Source: a bacterium (GTDB lineage Bacteria; Arandabacterota; Arandabacteria; Arandabacterales; Arandabacteraceae). From it: a stretch of 39,409 bases of DNA. The translations under genes and the position numbers were made by a program. The stretch spans positions 1 to 39,409 of the forward strand of contig JALGWN010000005.1 in the NCBI GenBank assembly GCA_025774115.1. The letters run 5' to 3'. The notes under the pieces are model-generated. The model did not search any database and was not told where the DNA came from. It saw only the letters and a list, made by a program, of their open reading frames with translations. Shown here piece after piece: positions 1 to 9,400 of the stretch (position 1 is the stretch's first letter; every line of letters begins with the position of its first letter).

Positions 1-1
1 T

Positions 2-700
2 GTCATCGGCGGCCACAAGGTGGTTGTCATCGGACAGCAGAAGGGGAGGGACACAAAAGAGAATCTGGCGAGGAACTTCGGAATGTCCCACCCGGAGGGT
101 TACAGGAAAGCCTTGCGTCTGATGCGTGTGGCCGCCAAGTTCGGGAGGCCTGTTATCACGCTGGTGGATACACCCGGGGCTTATCCCGGCATCGGTGCCG
201 AGGAGCGGGGCCAGGCCGGAGCCATTGCGAGAAACCTGCTGGAGATGGCCAGGCTGCCGGTGCCCATACTGGTTCTGATCATAGGAGAGGGAGGGAGCGG
301 CGGCGCCCTGGGAGTCGGGGTGGGAGACGTGGTCATCATGATGGAGCACGCGGTCTATTCGGTGATATCCCCGGAGGGCTGTGCCGCGATCCTCTGGGCT
401 GACAGGTCCAAGGCCGAGCAGGCGGCGGAAGCGCTCAAGCTGACTGCGCCCGACCTGCTGAAGGCCGAGCAGGCGGCGGAAGCGCTCAAGCTGACTGCGC
501 CCGACCTGCTGAAGCTCGGTGTCGTGGACGGCATCATTCCCGAGCCGACAGGCGGGGCACACAGGAATCCTATTGCCGCTGCTGAGAGTCTTAAGAAGTG
601 CATCGTCGAGAATCTGGAGATGCTCGAAAAGATCCCGGTCCCTGTGCTTGTTGAGAGAAGGCTTGATAAATACTCCAAGATGGGTTCTTACCGGGCATGA
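2..700 (+). CDS. accA: Acetyl-CoA carboxylase carboxyltransferase subunit alpha (3' part)
   Basis: The gene begins upstream of the window; 232 codons are visible. AccA pairs with AccD to move the carboxyl group from carboxybiotin to acetyl-CoA, the first committed step of fatty acid synthesis, in the cytoplasm. Family hallmarks are visible in order: [11 protein letters not shown], the [18 protein letters not shown] stretch, [16 protein letters not shown], the glycine-rich [10 protein letters not shown] loop that builds the oxyanion pocket, [14 protein letters not shown], and the C-terminal [13 protein letters not shown]. The odd feature is a perfect in-frame duplication of 17 residues ([17 protein letters not shown], twice in a row), where the family normally has one copy before [11 protein letters not shown]. 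The reading frame stays open. Whether the enzyme tolerates this, or the repeat is an assembly artefact, cannot be settled here. Family identity is certain. Confidence 0.97.
   Translation, partial: VIGGHKVVVIGQQKGRDTKENLARNFGMSHPEGYRKALRLMRVAAKFGRPVITLVDTPGAYPGIGAEERGQAGAIARNLLEMARLPVPILVLIIGEGGSGGALGVGVGDVVIMMEHAVYSVISPEGCAAILWADRSKAEQAAEALKLTAPDLLKAEQAAEALKLTAPDLLKLGVVDGIIPEPTGGAHRNPIAAAESLKKCIVENLEMLEKIPVPVLVERRLDKYSKMGSYRA
410..511 (+). repeat. Perfect 51-bp tandem duplication inside accA
   Basis: Two identical 51-bp units lie head to tail (410-460 and 461-511). Each encodes [17 protein letters not shown], so the frame is kept. The sequence after the second copy starts again with aag and then diverges. 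Identity at all third codon positions indicates a very recent duplication or an assembly error. Confidence 0.97.
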
Positions 701-708
701 ATATCTGC

Positions 709-737
709 TTGACCAGTAGGTCGCCGGCTGTTACATT
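709..737 (+). promoter_or_regulatory. Putative sigma70-type promoter before trm112
   Basis: TTGACC (709-714) and TACATT (732-737) are separated by exactly 17 bases, close to the TTGACA/TATAAT consensus. Transcription would begin near position 744. It lies just after the accA stop codon and would drive the short leader and the Trm112-membrane protein genes, perhaps also the exported-protein run beyond. Confidence 0.6.
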
Positions 738-754
738 ATATATGGTTCCGGCTC

Positions 755-769
755 CCTCCGATGCGGAGG
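755..769 (+). promoter_or_regulatory. Hairpin covering a Shine-Dalgarno sequence
   Basis: CCTCCG (755-760) and CGGAGG (764-769) form a perfect six-base-pair stem with a three-base loop. The right arm contains the GGAGG that would serve as ribosome binding site for the mini-ORF starting at 777, so folding would hide that site. A regulatory role is inference. Confidence 0.45.
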
Positions 770-776
770 AGAGTCA

Positions 777-827
777 ATGATTAACGGTGTTCAGACCGGG
801 CCTATCGAATTGCCCGGATTTTTTTAG
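777..827 (+). CDS. Possible 16-residue leader peptide
   Basis: An ATG follows a GGAGGA ribosome binding site by seven bases and opens a 16-codon frame encoding MINGVQTGPIELPGFF, ending in TAG. Its second half overlaps the intrinsic terminator (796-825), with the stop directly after the T-run. That geometry resembles leader peptides of attenuators, but there is no run of one regulatory codon, and such a short frame may be chance. No function is assigned. Confidence 0.25.
   Translation: MINGVQTGPIELPGFF
796..825 (+). terminator. Intrinsic terminator between accA and trm112
   Basis: CCGGGC (796-801) pairs with GCCCGG (812-817) around a ten-base loop, followed by seven T residues (819-825). This is a normal rho-independent terminator. 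It could end accA transcription, or act on the leader transcript that starts near 744. Confidence 0.7.
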
Positions 828-842
828 CTGGGGGACAGGACT

Positions 843-1010
843 ATGGCTCTGGACGAGAGACTTCTGGAGATACTCGTGTGCCCGCAATGCAAAGGCGACC
901 TGGAGTACGATCGGGAGAATTCGAACCTGACCTGCAGGGCATGCAAGCTGGCTTATCCGGTGAGAGACGATATTCCGGTCATGCTGGTGGAAGAGGCGGA
1001 GAGGACTTAA
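843..1010 (+). CDS. Trm112/YcaR-family zinc-ribbon protein (55 aa)
   Basis: A 55-residue protein starting [20 protein letters not shown] and ending [10 protein letters not shown]. It carries paired CPQC and CRAC motifs (Cys13, Cys16, Cys31, Cys34), then [13 protein letters not shown], the signature of the Trm112/UPF0434 (YcaR) family. Eukaryotic and archaeal Trm112 activates methyltransferases; the bacterial small version is usually encoded beside lpxK or kdsB and its role is poorly defined, so no specific partner is proposed. A purine-rich GGGGGA lies shortly before the ATG. The gene follows a promoter, leader and terminator and is six bases from the next start, so the two are probably co-transcribed. 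It is shorter than the usual cut-off for ORF lists, but family identity is clear. Confidence 0.9.
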   Translation: MALDERLLEILVCPQCKGDLEYDRENSNLTCRACKLAYPVRDDIPVMLVEEAERT

Positions 1011-1016
1011 TAGACG

Positions 1017-1436
1017 ATGTGCTCGGTGACCCATGTGGCTGCAGGAGCCCTTATCGGAGGGCTCGTGGACAGTCACCTCTATGCTTTCCTGATAGGTTTC
1101 GCATCCCATATTCCCCTTGATGCCATACCACATATAGACTTCGAGGATTTCAGGATCGATGCGGTGATGTCGGTAGCCCTGCTCGGAGCGATTTTCGCAT
1201 TCTCCGGTTTCTCACCGGTCTTCGTGGGTGCGCTCGGCGCGGTGGTCCCCGATTTTGAGAACCTTCTCTGGAAGACCGGCATCATTAGTGAGAAAAGCAA
1301 GATCTTTCCGACCCATTCGGGGCTCATCAAGCACGGGAAGGCCAGAGTCGGCTCAGGTCCTGCGACTGAGATACTGTTGTCGGCTTTCTCGGTAGCCATG
1401 GTTGTTCTGGCTATGATGATAGGAGGTGGACATTGA
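1017..1436 (+). CDS. Small integral membrane protein, possibly DUF457-like
   Basis: A 139-residue hydrophobic protein with about four membrane-spanning stretches (roughly residues 5-30, 45-60, 65-80 and 118-136). Two polar motifs stand out: SHIPLDAIPHIDF near residue 30, and VVPDFENL then FPTHSGLIKH between residues 75 and 105. Short His/Asp motifs of the type SHxxLDxxPH are seen in YdjM/DUF457-like membrane-bound predicted metal-dependent hydrolases, so a metal site at the membrane face is possible, but the match is from memory and incomplete. It starts with ATG six bases after the Trm112 stop codon and its own stop overlaps the TTG start of the C25 peptidase gene by three bases, which suggests translational coupling. 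Its function is not known. Confidence 0.75.
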   Translation: MCSVTHVAAGALIGGLVDSHLYAFLIGFASHIPLDAIPHIDFEDFRIDAVMSVALLGAIFAFSGFSPVFVGALGAVVPDFENLLWKTGIISEKSKIFPTHSGLIKHGKARVGSGPATEILLSAFSVAMVVLAMMIGGGH

Positions 1437-4400
1437 GGCCCGGTCCGGTAGCCGTAGGCTTGTCGGCAATTGTGCTATTGGCTTCATGCGTCTGTGGGGA
1501 GGCCCTTCTGCGTATCGAAAGCCAGGATGATTCCGGTCTCAGGGTCGCCTTTGTGATGGGGGACGCCAAGGATGTCCGGGACGAATCCGGGGTATGGTGG
1601 GGGCTTAGCGTGCCGGGGTTCGTGCCCTTGCTTCCAGGAAGCCTGGGAGTCGATGTCCCGGCGAGAGCGTACCTCATCGGGGTTCCACCGGACGCTCAAG
1701 TGTCATGTAAGGTAATAGACCCAACATATTATGAAATAAACGAATACGATACCGATCGAATCGTGAGCAGCCTGGGCGTGGCCCTGGAGGACGTCCCGGC
1801 CGCACCTGCTGAGATCGTCGTGACAGGTTTCCTCCGGGACCAGCGTGTTGCCGGACTGCGGATAGCTCCGGTCATCTATGACAAAGTGGCGGGAAGGCTG
1901 AAGGTCTTTCAGGCCTTCACTGCGGAGATTGAGTTTCGCGGTGGTGGTGGGGCCGGTCCGGCTTCAGAACCCACCGGCCGTGCGGCATCATCCCCGGCCG
2001 AGGCTTTCTACCGCCGAGCGATCCTCAACTATAGCCGGGCACGATCGTGGAGAAGAAGCCCACTTCCGGATGCCGCCGCCGGCGACTATTTTACCGATTC
2101 GCCGAACTGGCTCAAGATCAGGCTTGATACGACCGGCATCTATTGCATTACCGGCCGGGATCTCGAGGATGCAGGTGTGTCCCCCGGGACCATCGATGCA
2201 TCGGGTCTGCGTCTGTATACCGGAGGGGGGCTCCCGCTTGTGGAGTCCCTCGCAGAGCGGCCCCCGGACTGGATGAGGATGGCCGCGATAAAAGTGATCG
2301 ACGACGGAGACGGCTGGATAGACCGCGCCGACAGCATCCTGTTTTACGGTCTTGGGGCGCATGACTGGGCGAATTTCTACGGTCCGGCCTTCGGTATCGA
2401 AGCCCACTACGGGAGCTTCTTCTCAGACCACAATTATTACTGGCTCACCTGGGGGGGGACATTCACGGAACCCCCGAAGCGGATGGAAGTCGTGGAGGCG
2501 ATTCAATGTGATGCCTGCCCCGACTGCTACGAACCGGACTCATTCGTGGAGAGGGTCCATATGGAGGAGGACTGGCGCTATGCCTTCAGTATACGTGCCG
2601 ACGACGGCTGGTACTGGAGGTTGCTCAATCTCAACAACACCGCTACCTTCACGGTGCCCACGCCCTATCCGGATCAAGCGAGAGAAGCTGTGGTAAAGAT
2701 GAGGCTCGGGGATGACCATCCTTCCGATCAATGCACCTTTCAAGGCCGTAAACCCTATTACTACAGGGCGGTGCTCAGGTTGAATGGTACGGCGATCAAG
2801 GATACCGTGTGGCGGGCGAACAGTACCATTCTCAATGTGATCGATATCTACGGGACAGGTCTTCCGGCAGCCTCGGACTCACAGACCGTCCAGATATATC
2901 TGCCGACCGACCTGCCCCCGGAATACGATAACGCCCCTGTGTGCACCTCTAAACCCAACCTGGCATGGTATGATATCTACTACTGGAGACGGTTTGTAGC
3001 AGACAACGGCCGGTTGTTCTTTCTTTCGCCCGATAGAACCTGTACGGCCAAGTACGGGATTTCAGGTTTCGCAACAGCCGATCTGCGGGTTTTCGACTTG
3101 ACCGATCAGTTCGATGTAAAGGAGATTGCCGGATTCGAGGTGTCGTCCGGACCGGATTTCACGACTACCCTGTGTGATACCGTTACAGAGGGTACACTCA
3201 AGCGTTATGCGGTTTTCTCTGCCGAGGCTCTTCTCCGGCCTGCGGAGATCGCCCCTGTGACCGTAGCCGGCATCAGGTTCGCGGAGGGCAGACCCTACTG
3301 CGTCGTGACCCATGAGGACCTGGCCGATGCGGGTCGGGTGATTTCCCAGTACCATGATGGGGAAATGGTCACTGTGCAGGAAATCTACGATGAATTCGGG
3401 TGGGGTGTGCCCGATGTGACCGCCATAAGGGATTTCCTCAGATGGCGGTACGAGCGCGGCGAGCTCGAGCATGTGCTCTTGCTTGGGGACGCAACCTGGG
3501 ACTACAAAGGCTACCTGACCGGAGAGACATTCACCAACTATGTCCCCTCATATGAGCGGCGTTACCGCGTGGGGGCGAACAACCCCTATAACACCGACGA
3601 CTGGTTCGTCTACCTGAAACCGGCGGATGACGGTCTGCCGGGTTCGGACAGCACGGCCTATTTCCCGACGGTGCCGATCTCCAGGCTTCCGGCCACGTCA
3701 CCTGAAGATGCGGAATTCCTGGTGGAGGGAAGTATCGACTACCTTTCCGATCCGGAGCTGGGGATCTGGCAGAACCGTGTGATACTGGTCGCCGACGACG
3801 ACCGGACCGGCACAAAGTGCGACGATATCCGCAAGGGGCGGCATGTCACAGATGCGGAAGCCATGAGCGACAATGCCTTCCCCCAGGTTTTCGAGCACGT
3901 GAAAATATACCTCAGCGAGTATGAGAGAGAGCCGACGGGGCTTAAACCGGATGCCAAGAAGGATCTTATCAAGAGCCTCAGTGAGGGAGCTCTCATGACC
4001 AACTTCGTCGGCCACGGAGACCCCCGCCGATGGGCCCAGGAAGAGGTTTTCAATAAGTCGGCGGTGGAGCTGGTAAATGCCGGAAAGAGGCAGACGCTTC
4101 TCGTAGCCTCGACCTGCAATGTCAGCAAGTTCGACGAGCCGACCTTCGCTTCTGTGGTCGAGCGGCTCCTGCTCAGACGGGAGGGAGGTACTATCGCCTC
4201 CTTAGCTTCCACACACTACTGTCAGGCGGAACCGAACAGAAGGCTCCATGAGAGCTTCGTGCGCTTCCTCTTCGAAGATGGCCGGCCGTACCCGACGATC
4301 CCGATAGGAGAAGCGGCGATCGGGGGTAAGGCCGTGACCGCCTCGGTCAACCGCTCGTGGCGTTTCAACAGCGAGATGTACTCCTTGCTGGGCGATCCGC

Positions 4401-5383
4401 TGCTTGAACTTGCCGTGCCCCGGCTTGAGGTGAGATTCGATCCCCCGGTGTCGGACACGCTGGAGCGAAGAGGCGTATACGACTTCTCAGCCCGGGTGTA
4501 TGAAGGGGATACACCCGCGGCCTTCCAGGGCAATTCAAGGATATTTGCACGGGAAACCGATGATACCACGGGGTATGACAGTGACATCTGTTTCGAACCG
4601 GGCAACGTACCGAAACATTTCGACTATGACCTGCCGGGTGCTGTGATCTTCAGGGGCAAGTCGACGGTGGAGGTTTCGGGGGCCGGCCTGCTTGACTCTC
4701 TCTCAATAAGTGGGGAGAGTATAGTGGATGACCTCGAAGGGCCGGAAGTGAGGCTTGAGACAGAGGGGGCTACCCTCGCAGCCGGGGATACAGTGCTGGT
4801 GGGACAGAGGATAGAGATGAGCCTTTTTGATGACAGTGGCGTTGCGGTGAAGGGCAAGTCCGAATTTATCCCCCCCGTCTCGCTTGTCTTCGATGACGGT
4901 GAGCGGATAGGTTTCGGAGACAGCCTCTTGGCCGTGGACGGCGACTTCAGAGAGTCAAGGGTCTGGTTCGAAGTTCCGCAGTTGGCCGGCGGCGAACACA
5001 GACTCAGCGTGACGGCATTCGACAACCTCAACAACTCTACGACGGTAGAATACGACCTCACGGTGGGGCAGCCGCCAACGGGAGCGGGCAACGTGGTCTA
5101 TGCCTATCCCAATCCTGCCGGTGGAAGATGCTACATAGTCTGGGAATACCAAAACGATGACTACGTCGAGGTGGTGGCGACGATATATACAATTGCGGGA
5201 AGGAAGATCTGGACCGGGTCGGTCGTAGGCCGGAGCTCTCAGCACCTGATCGCGTGGGAGGGCACGGACTCAGCGGGAGATAGAGTCGCCAACGGGACCT
5301 ATCTGGCTGTAGTGGAGGCAAGGGCTCCAGCCGATCCCGGCTTCGAGACCAAGGATACGATCGTAATCGCGCTGATAAGATAA
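1433..5383 (+). CDS. Secreted gingipain-type C25 cysteine peptidase with C-terminal FlgD-like Ig domain
   Basis: A 1316-residue exported protein. The TTG start is supported by AGGAGGTGG just upstream. The N-terminus has a signal peptide with a lipobox-like LASC around residue 20, so it may be a lipoprotein. The C25 peptidase domain spans about residues 620-990: YCVVTHEDLADAG, VLLLGDATWDYKGY, NFVGHGDPRRW with the probable catalytic His861, and VASTCNVSKFDEP with the probable nucleophile Cys895, spaced as in gingipains. Ig-like segments follow (about 1000-1210). The last 95 residues (AYPNPAGG, GRKIWTGS, AWEGTDSAGDRVANGTY) form a FlgD-type Ig domain, the kind used as a C-terminal module on exported proteins of FCB bacteria. 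C25 proteins act as surface peptidases or, as PorU, as the type IX sortase. The PorV-like gene next door makes a type IX-like role plausible, but PorU identity is not shown. Confidence 0.88.
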   Translation: MRPGPVAVGLSAIVLLASCVCGEALLRIESQDDSGLRVAFVMGDAKDVRDESGVWWGLSVPGFVPLLPGSLGVDVPARAYLIGVPPDAQVSCKVIDPTYYEINEYDTDRIVSSLGVALEDVPAAPAEIVVTGFLRDQRVAGLRIAPVIYDKVAGRLKVFQAFTAEIEFRGGGGAGPASEPTGRAASSPAEAFYRRAILNYSRARSWRRSPLPDAAAGDYFTDSPNWLKIRLDTTGIYCITGRDLEDAGVSPGTIDASGLRLYTGGGLPLVESLAERPPDWMRMAAIKVIDDGDGWIDRADSILFYGLGAHDWANFYGPAFGIEAHYGSFFSDHNYYWLTWGGTFTEPPKRMEVVEAIQCDACPDCYEPDSFVERVHMEEDWRYAFSIRADDGWYWRLLNLNNTATFTVPTPYPDQAREAVVKMRLGDDHPSDQCTFQGRKPYYYRAVLRLNGTAIKDTVWRANSTILNVIDIYGTGLPAASDSQTVQIYLPTDLPPEYDNAPVCTSKPNLAWYDIYYWRRFVADNGRLFFLSPDRTCTAKYGISGFATADLRVFDLTDQFDVKEIAGFEVSSGPDFTTTLCDTVTEGTLKRYAVFSAEALLRPAEIAPVTVAGIRFAEGRPYCVVTHEDLADAGRVISQYHDGEMVTVQEIYDEFGWGVPDVTAIRDFLRWRYERGELEHVLLLGDATWDYKGYLTGETFTNYVPSYERRYRVGANNPYNTDDWFVYLKPADDGLPGSDSTAYFPTVPISRLPATSPEDAEFLVEGSIDYLSDPELGIWQNRVILVADDDRTGTKCDDIRKGRHVTDAEAMSDNAFPQVFEHVKIYLSEYEREPTGLKPDAKKDLIKSLSEGALMTNFVGHGDPRRWAQEEVFNKSAVELVNAGKRQTLLVASTCNVSKFDEPTFASVVERLLLRREGGTIASLASTHYCQAEPNRRLHESFVRFLFEDGRPYPTIPIGEAAIGGKAVTASVNRSWRFNSEMYSLLGDPLLELAVPRLEVRFDPPVSDTLERRGVYDFSARVYEGDTPAAFQGNSRIFARETDDTTGYDSDICFEPGNVPKHFDYDLPGAVIFRGKSTVEVSGAGLLDSLSISGESIVDDLEGPEVRLETEGATLAAGDTVLVGQRIEMSLFDDSGVAVKGKSEFIPPVSLVFDDGERIGFGDSLLAVDGDFRESRVWFEVPQLAGGEHRLSVTAFDNLNNSTTVEYDLTVGQPPTGAGNVVYAYPNPAGGRCYIVWEYQNDDYVEVVATIYTIAGRKIWTGSVVGRSSQHLIAWEGTDSAGDRVANGTYLAVVEARAPADPGFETKDTIVIALIR

Positions 5384-5398
5384 GGGAGGTTAAGCGGT

Positions 5399-6397
5399 AT
5401 GAAGGGTAAGACTTTGCTGTTGGTGATCGTCCTGTTGCTCGTCGCGGCTACGGCGGCGTTGGCGGTCGGAGAGGCGACGGCCCCCTCGTTGATCATCTCG
5501 CCGTCAGCGAGGGCATGGGGACTGGGGCAGTCCTATGTCGCTGTGGCCGACGATGCCACCGCTATGTATTGGAACCCCGGCGGTCTGGGTTTTCTGGAGG
5601 GGACGCATTTCTCGCTGACCCATAGTCAGTTGATACCTATGCTTGCCGATGATGTGTATTTTGAGACTCTGAACATGACCCATCATGTGCCGGACATAGG
5701 AACCGTGGGTCTGAGTGTGATCTACCTGACTTACGGTAAGTGGACGGCCACCGGAAGCGGGGGGGAGGTGTTGGGGGAGTTCTCCAGCTACGAGTTCGCC
5801 ATCGGCGGATATTACGGGTTCAGCCTCAACGAGACCACCGCCATCGGGGTGGGACTCAAGGTCTCCAGAGTGTACCTGGCCCCTGCTACGGCGCTGACGG
5901 CTGAAGGTGCGGGATGGAGTTTTGCAGCCGACTTCGGCATTCTCGGGAGGTTGGGCAAGCGCTTCACCTACGGAGTAGCGCTTCAGAACCTTGGTCCCGA
6001 CATGAGCTTCGTGAGCAAGGACGAATCCGCTCCGCTGCCGCGTACACTCAGGGGCGGTATCGGTGTCACCCCCTTCGAGGGAGAAGCCTACACTACGCTT
6101 GTTTCACTTGAGGTCACAAAGGCGCTGATCGGCCTTGACGACATTTTCACGGAAGGGAAGTTCAGCGAAGTCAATCGCGACGCCACACTGAACGGTGGTG
6201 TCGAGCTGATGATTGCCGATTTCGTTGCGCCGCGCCTGGGCTACATCTTCGATCACGACGGGAAGATCAAGGGATTCACCTACGGGTTCGGGATTAGGAT
6301 GCCTATCGGCGGAGGTATGCATTTCGACTATGCCAGCGTTCCCAAGGCCGAGGATTTGGGCAGGGAGAGTAAGTTCTCGCTGAACTATAGGTTATAG
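5399..6397 (+). CDS. PorV/UPF0164-family outer-membrane beta-barrel protein
   Basis: A 332-residue protein with a clear signal peptide (hydrophobic residues 5-22, cleavage after ALA). The mature N-terminus carries SPSARAWGLGQSYVAVADDATAMYWNPGGL, the hallmark region of the PorV/PorQ (UPF0164) family, a FadL-related barrel. The rest is amphipathic beta strand and ends in LNYRL, with an aromatic near the C-terminus as in many barrels. In Bacteroidota, PorV carries type IX secretion cargo to the PorU sortase. Here the gene lies between a C25 and an M6 peptidase, which are typical of such cargo. GGGAGGT sits eight bases before the ATG and 15 bases separate it from the C25 stop codon, so the genes look co-transcribed. 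A substrate-shuttle role is inference from family and context. Confidence 0.85.
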   Translation: MKGKTLLLVIVLLLVAATAALAVGEATAPSLIISPSARAWGLGQSYVAVADDATAMYWNPGGLGFLEGTHFSLTHSQLIPMLADDVYFETLNMTHHVPDIGTVGLSVIYLTYGKWTATGSGGEVLGEFSSYEFAIGGYYGFSLNETTAIGVGLKVSRVYLAPATALTAEGAGWSFAADFGILGRLGKRFTYGVALQNLGPDMSFVSKDESAPLPRTLRGGIGVTPFEGEAYTTLVSLEVTKALIGLDDIFTEGKFSEVNRDATLNGGVELMIADFVAPRLGYIFDHDGKIKGFTYGFGIRMPIGGGMHFDYASVPKAEDLGRESKFSLNYRL

Positions 6398-6496
6398 GGA
6401 GGCACGGTTGATAGGGGTGGGGGGCAGGAGTGTCAGGCGCAGCGTTGCCGCCCCGCGGTCGCGACTGCCGGTGAAAAGCCGTGAGGGGAGATTGAT

Positions 6497-9400
6497 TTGA
6501 GACCAACGTTGATTGTTACAGCGATCTGCATTGCGGTTCTTGCTTTCGCGGGTAACACTTTCGCGGGGAAGCTGAGAATCCAGCGTCCGCCTGAGAATCC
6601 GGAGATTAAGGCTCTCAACCAGGCGAGATTCGCCAGGTGGATCGATCCGCCTGTCAAGGACACGCCATCGAAGAGGAGACTTCTCAAGTCCACTCAGGGC
6701 AAGTTCCCGCCTCTTCTCGGATGGGTGCCGGCGGACACGCTCAGGATATGCGCCATACGTGTGGAATTCGCAAACGTCCCCGATCCCTCAAAGATAAGCG
6801 GAAACGGAGGGAGGTTCGACCTCAGTGACAAGCGGCGCGAGGTGTTTATCGACCCGCCGCCCCATAATAGGAATTACTTTTCCAAGCACATGGAAGCTCT
6901 TGCCTACTACTACCGGGCGATGTCGTACGGGCACCTTGAAATCGTGTCCGAAGTGTTCCCGCTGGAGAACGATTCCGCTTACGTGCTGGAAGACGTGGGG
7001 GACTATAACCCCGGGGGAGGCCCTTATACCTGGGCCGGCGAGGGCCTTGAGCTTTTCTTCAAGGACGCCATCAAGGCGGCGGACGAGGACCCCGACCTGG
7101 TCTACTCCGACTTCGATGCCGTTGTCATCTTCCATGCCGGGTCGGACTGGCAGAATGACATAGGGGGCGACAGCCCATACGATCTGCCCTCTTTCTTCAT
7201 CACGCTTTTCGATGACAGTGTGGCTGTGGATGACAGCACGCACTTCATCGTGGACGGCGCGGTGGTGCCCGAGACCACATCTCAGGACGGTTTCCTGAAT
7301 GGAATCAACGGCGTGCTGGCCCACGAGATCGGGCACCAGCTGGGGTTGCCGGATCTCTACGATACCGGGACGGGGGTAAGCGTGGTCGGCTACTGGGGTC
7401 TCATGGATTACGGCTCGGGAATCGGGATTGTGCTGGCCGACACGCTGACCGGTGACGCCTACTACGTGACCGGCATCCTTCCCGGTTCGCTGTGCGGCTG
7501 GAGCCGTGCGTTTTTGGGCTGGGCCCGGCCGAGAACGGTCACCCATGAAGAGGATTTCTCGCTTGATGCGATAGAGCTCCAGGGAGGATACCCGGGCGAG
7601 GAGATGCTGCGGGTGCCCATCAACTCCTATGAGTATTATCTCATTGAGAACAGGCAGGCGGACCTGGACGGGGACGATATGGGTTTCCTGCTGAGCGATC
7701 CCGGCCCGGACTCGACCGGAGTGATAATGGGGCCGGTCAACGATCAGAGTGAGTTCAACTACGAGTTCGATTTCGCTCTTCCGGGAAGCGGTCTCCTGAT
7801 CTGGCATATCGACCGGATCATAGTGCAGGTGCTTGCACCCTTTGACTATGTAAACACCTTTCCCGAGCGCCGGGGCGTCCAGCTCAAGGAAGCCGACGGC
7901 ATTCCAGATCTCGGTGATTACACTTCCTTCTATTTCCTTGGAGGCGAGTATGACCCTTTCCGCGCCGGCAATAACAGCAGGTTCGCAGATGATACCTATC
8001 CCGCGTCAACCGGCAATGCGGGATGTCATTCGCATATAACGATCGATGAGATAGGCGAGTCCGGCCCCACGATGGATTTCCATGTCGCCTTCGACTGGGG
8101 GGTTGAGGGATTCCCGTTCGGTCTCGGAGACGAACTTCGTTTCAGTGTGCCTTCCATCCTCAGCTGCGACAGCGACGGGGACGGCAGGGACGAGATCTAT
8201 GCCGCACTCACGCGGGCGGGCTGGCTGGATACCCTGGGACTGACCTATCTCAGGTCTGAGATCCACGGTTACGAAATGAACGATCAGGGGGAGATCCGCT
8301 CTATACCAGGCTGGCCCCGAAGGCTATATGGTTCGCATCCACGAGAGCTGGTATGCGCGGACTTCGACGATGATGGACACCTTGAGATTGTGGCGACGGA
8401 TGAGACGGCAAACATATACGGTTTTTCGGCTGACGGGACACCCTTCTTTGCAGGTTCCGACTCCCTTGGTTCCTTCTTCGAGGTAAGGGGAACCATGAAC
8501 GGCGGGCCGGTAGCGGCTGCTGTCGGCCCCGGGGTGTCCGGCCCTGCGGACTTCGTGTTTGTCGGTACCGACTCGGGTTTCCATACCCTGAGCCGGTCGG
8601 AGGGTTTTCTCACTTACCTCCCGGGAGAGGACGGAAGAGGCTTCAGCAGACCCATCGCCATCGACGTGCTCGATGTGGGGTCGAATCCCGAAGCGCCCGA
8701 GATAGTGTTCTACAGACCGGGTGAGATTGTCTTGTTCGACCCGGGCGCGCAGGAAATCATCGGTACGATTCCGGTTCCGACCGATGTGGCTCCGGACCGG
8801 GTTTACCTGTGTGCCGCCGACATCGATCGCGGCCCGGAAGATGACCTTGAGATTGTGCTCGTCGATCGGGACGGCTGGGTTTTTGTCCTGAAGCCCGATG
8901 GGGAGCCTTTGCCGGGTTTCGGCCGCAAGGTCTGCGGCGCGGTGGCGGCCCCTCCGGCCATAGCCGATGTGAATTCGGACGGCTATCTGGAGATTGTGCT
9001 GAGCGATACCGATTACAGATCCTGGGTGCTGCTGCGTACGGGAAGCACGGCCCCGGGTTGGCCGGCTCGATGGTATGGATGCACACTGCCGACCTGGGAC
9101 AGCAGCTCTTATGCACCGGCCTCGCTCGAACCCCTGCCTTCTCCCGTCATAGTGGATCTCGATTCCGACGGCGGCCTGGACGTAGTGCAGGGTTCTCTTT
9201 TCGAATGCGTAGCCGCGTGGGACTCGGGTGGCGAGAGACTGGGAGGATTCCCGCTTACGCTCGGCGGAGGTTGCTCGGCCGTGAGCATGGGGGATCTTGA
9301 CGGCGACGGCATCCTTGAAATGCTGGCCGGCGGATCAGACGGACGAACCGATCTCTACCTTTTCGGCGAGTACCTGGGTTCGATCCAGTACAGTGAGGGG

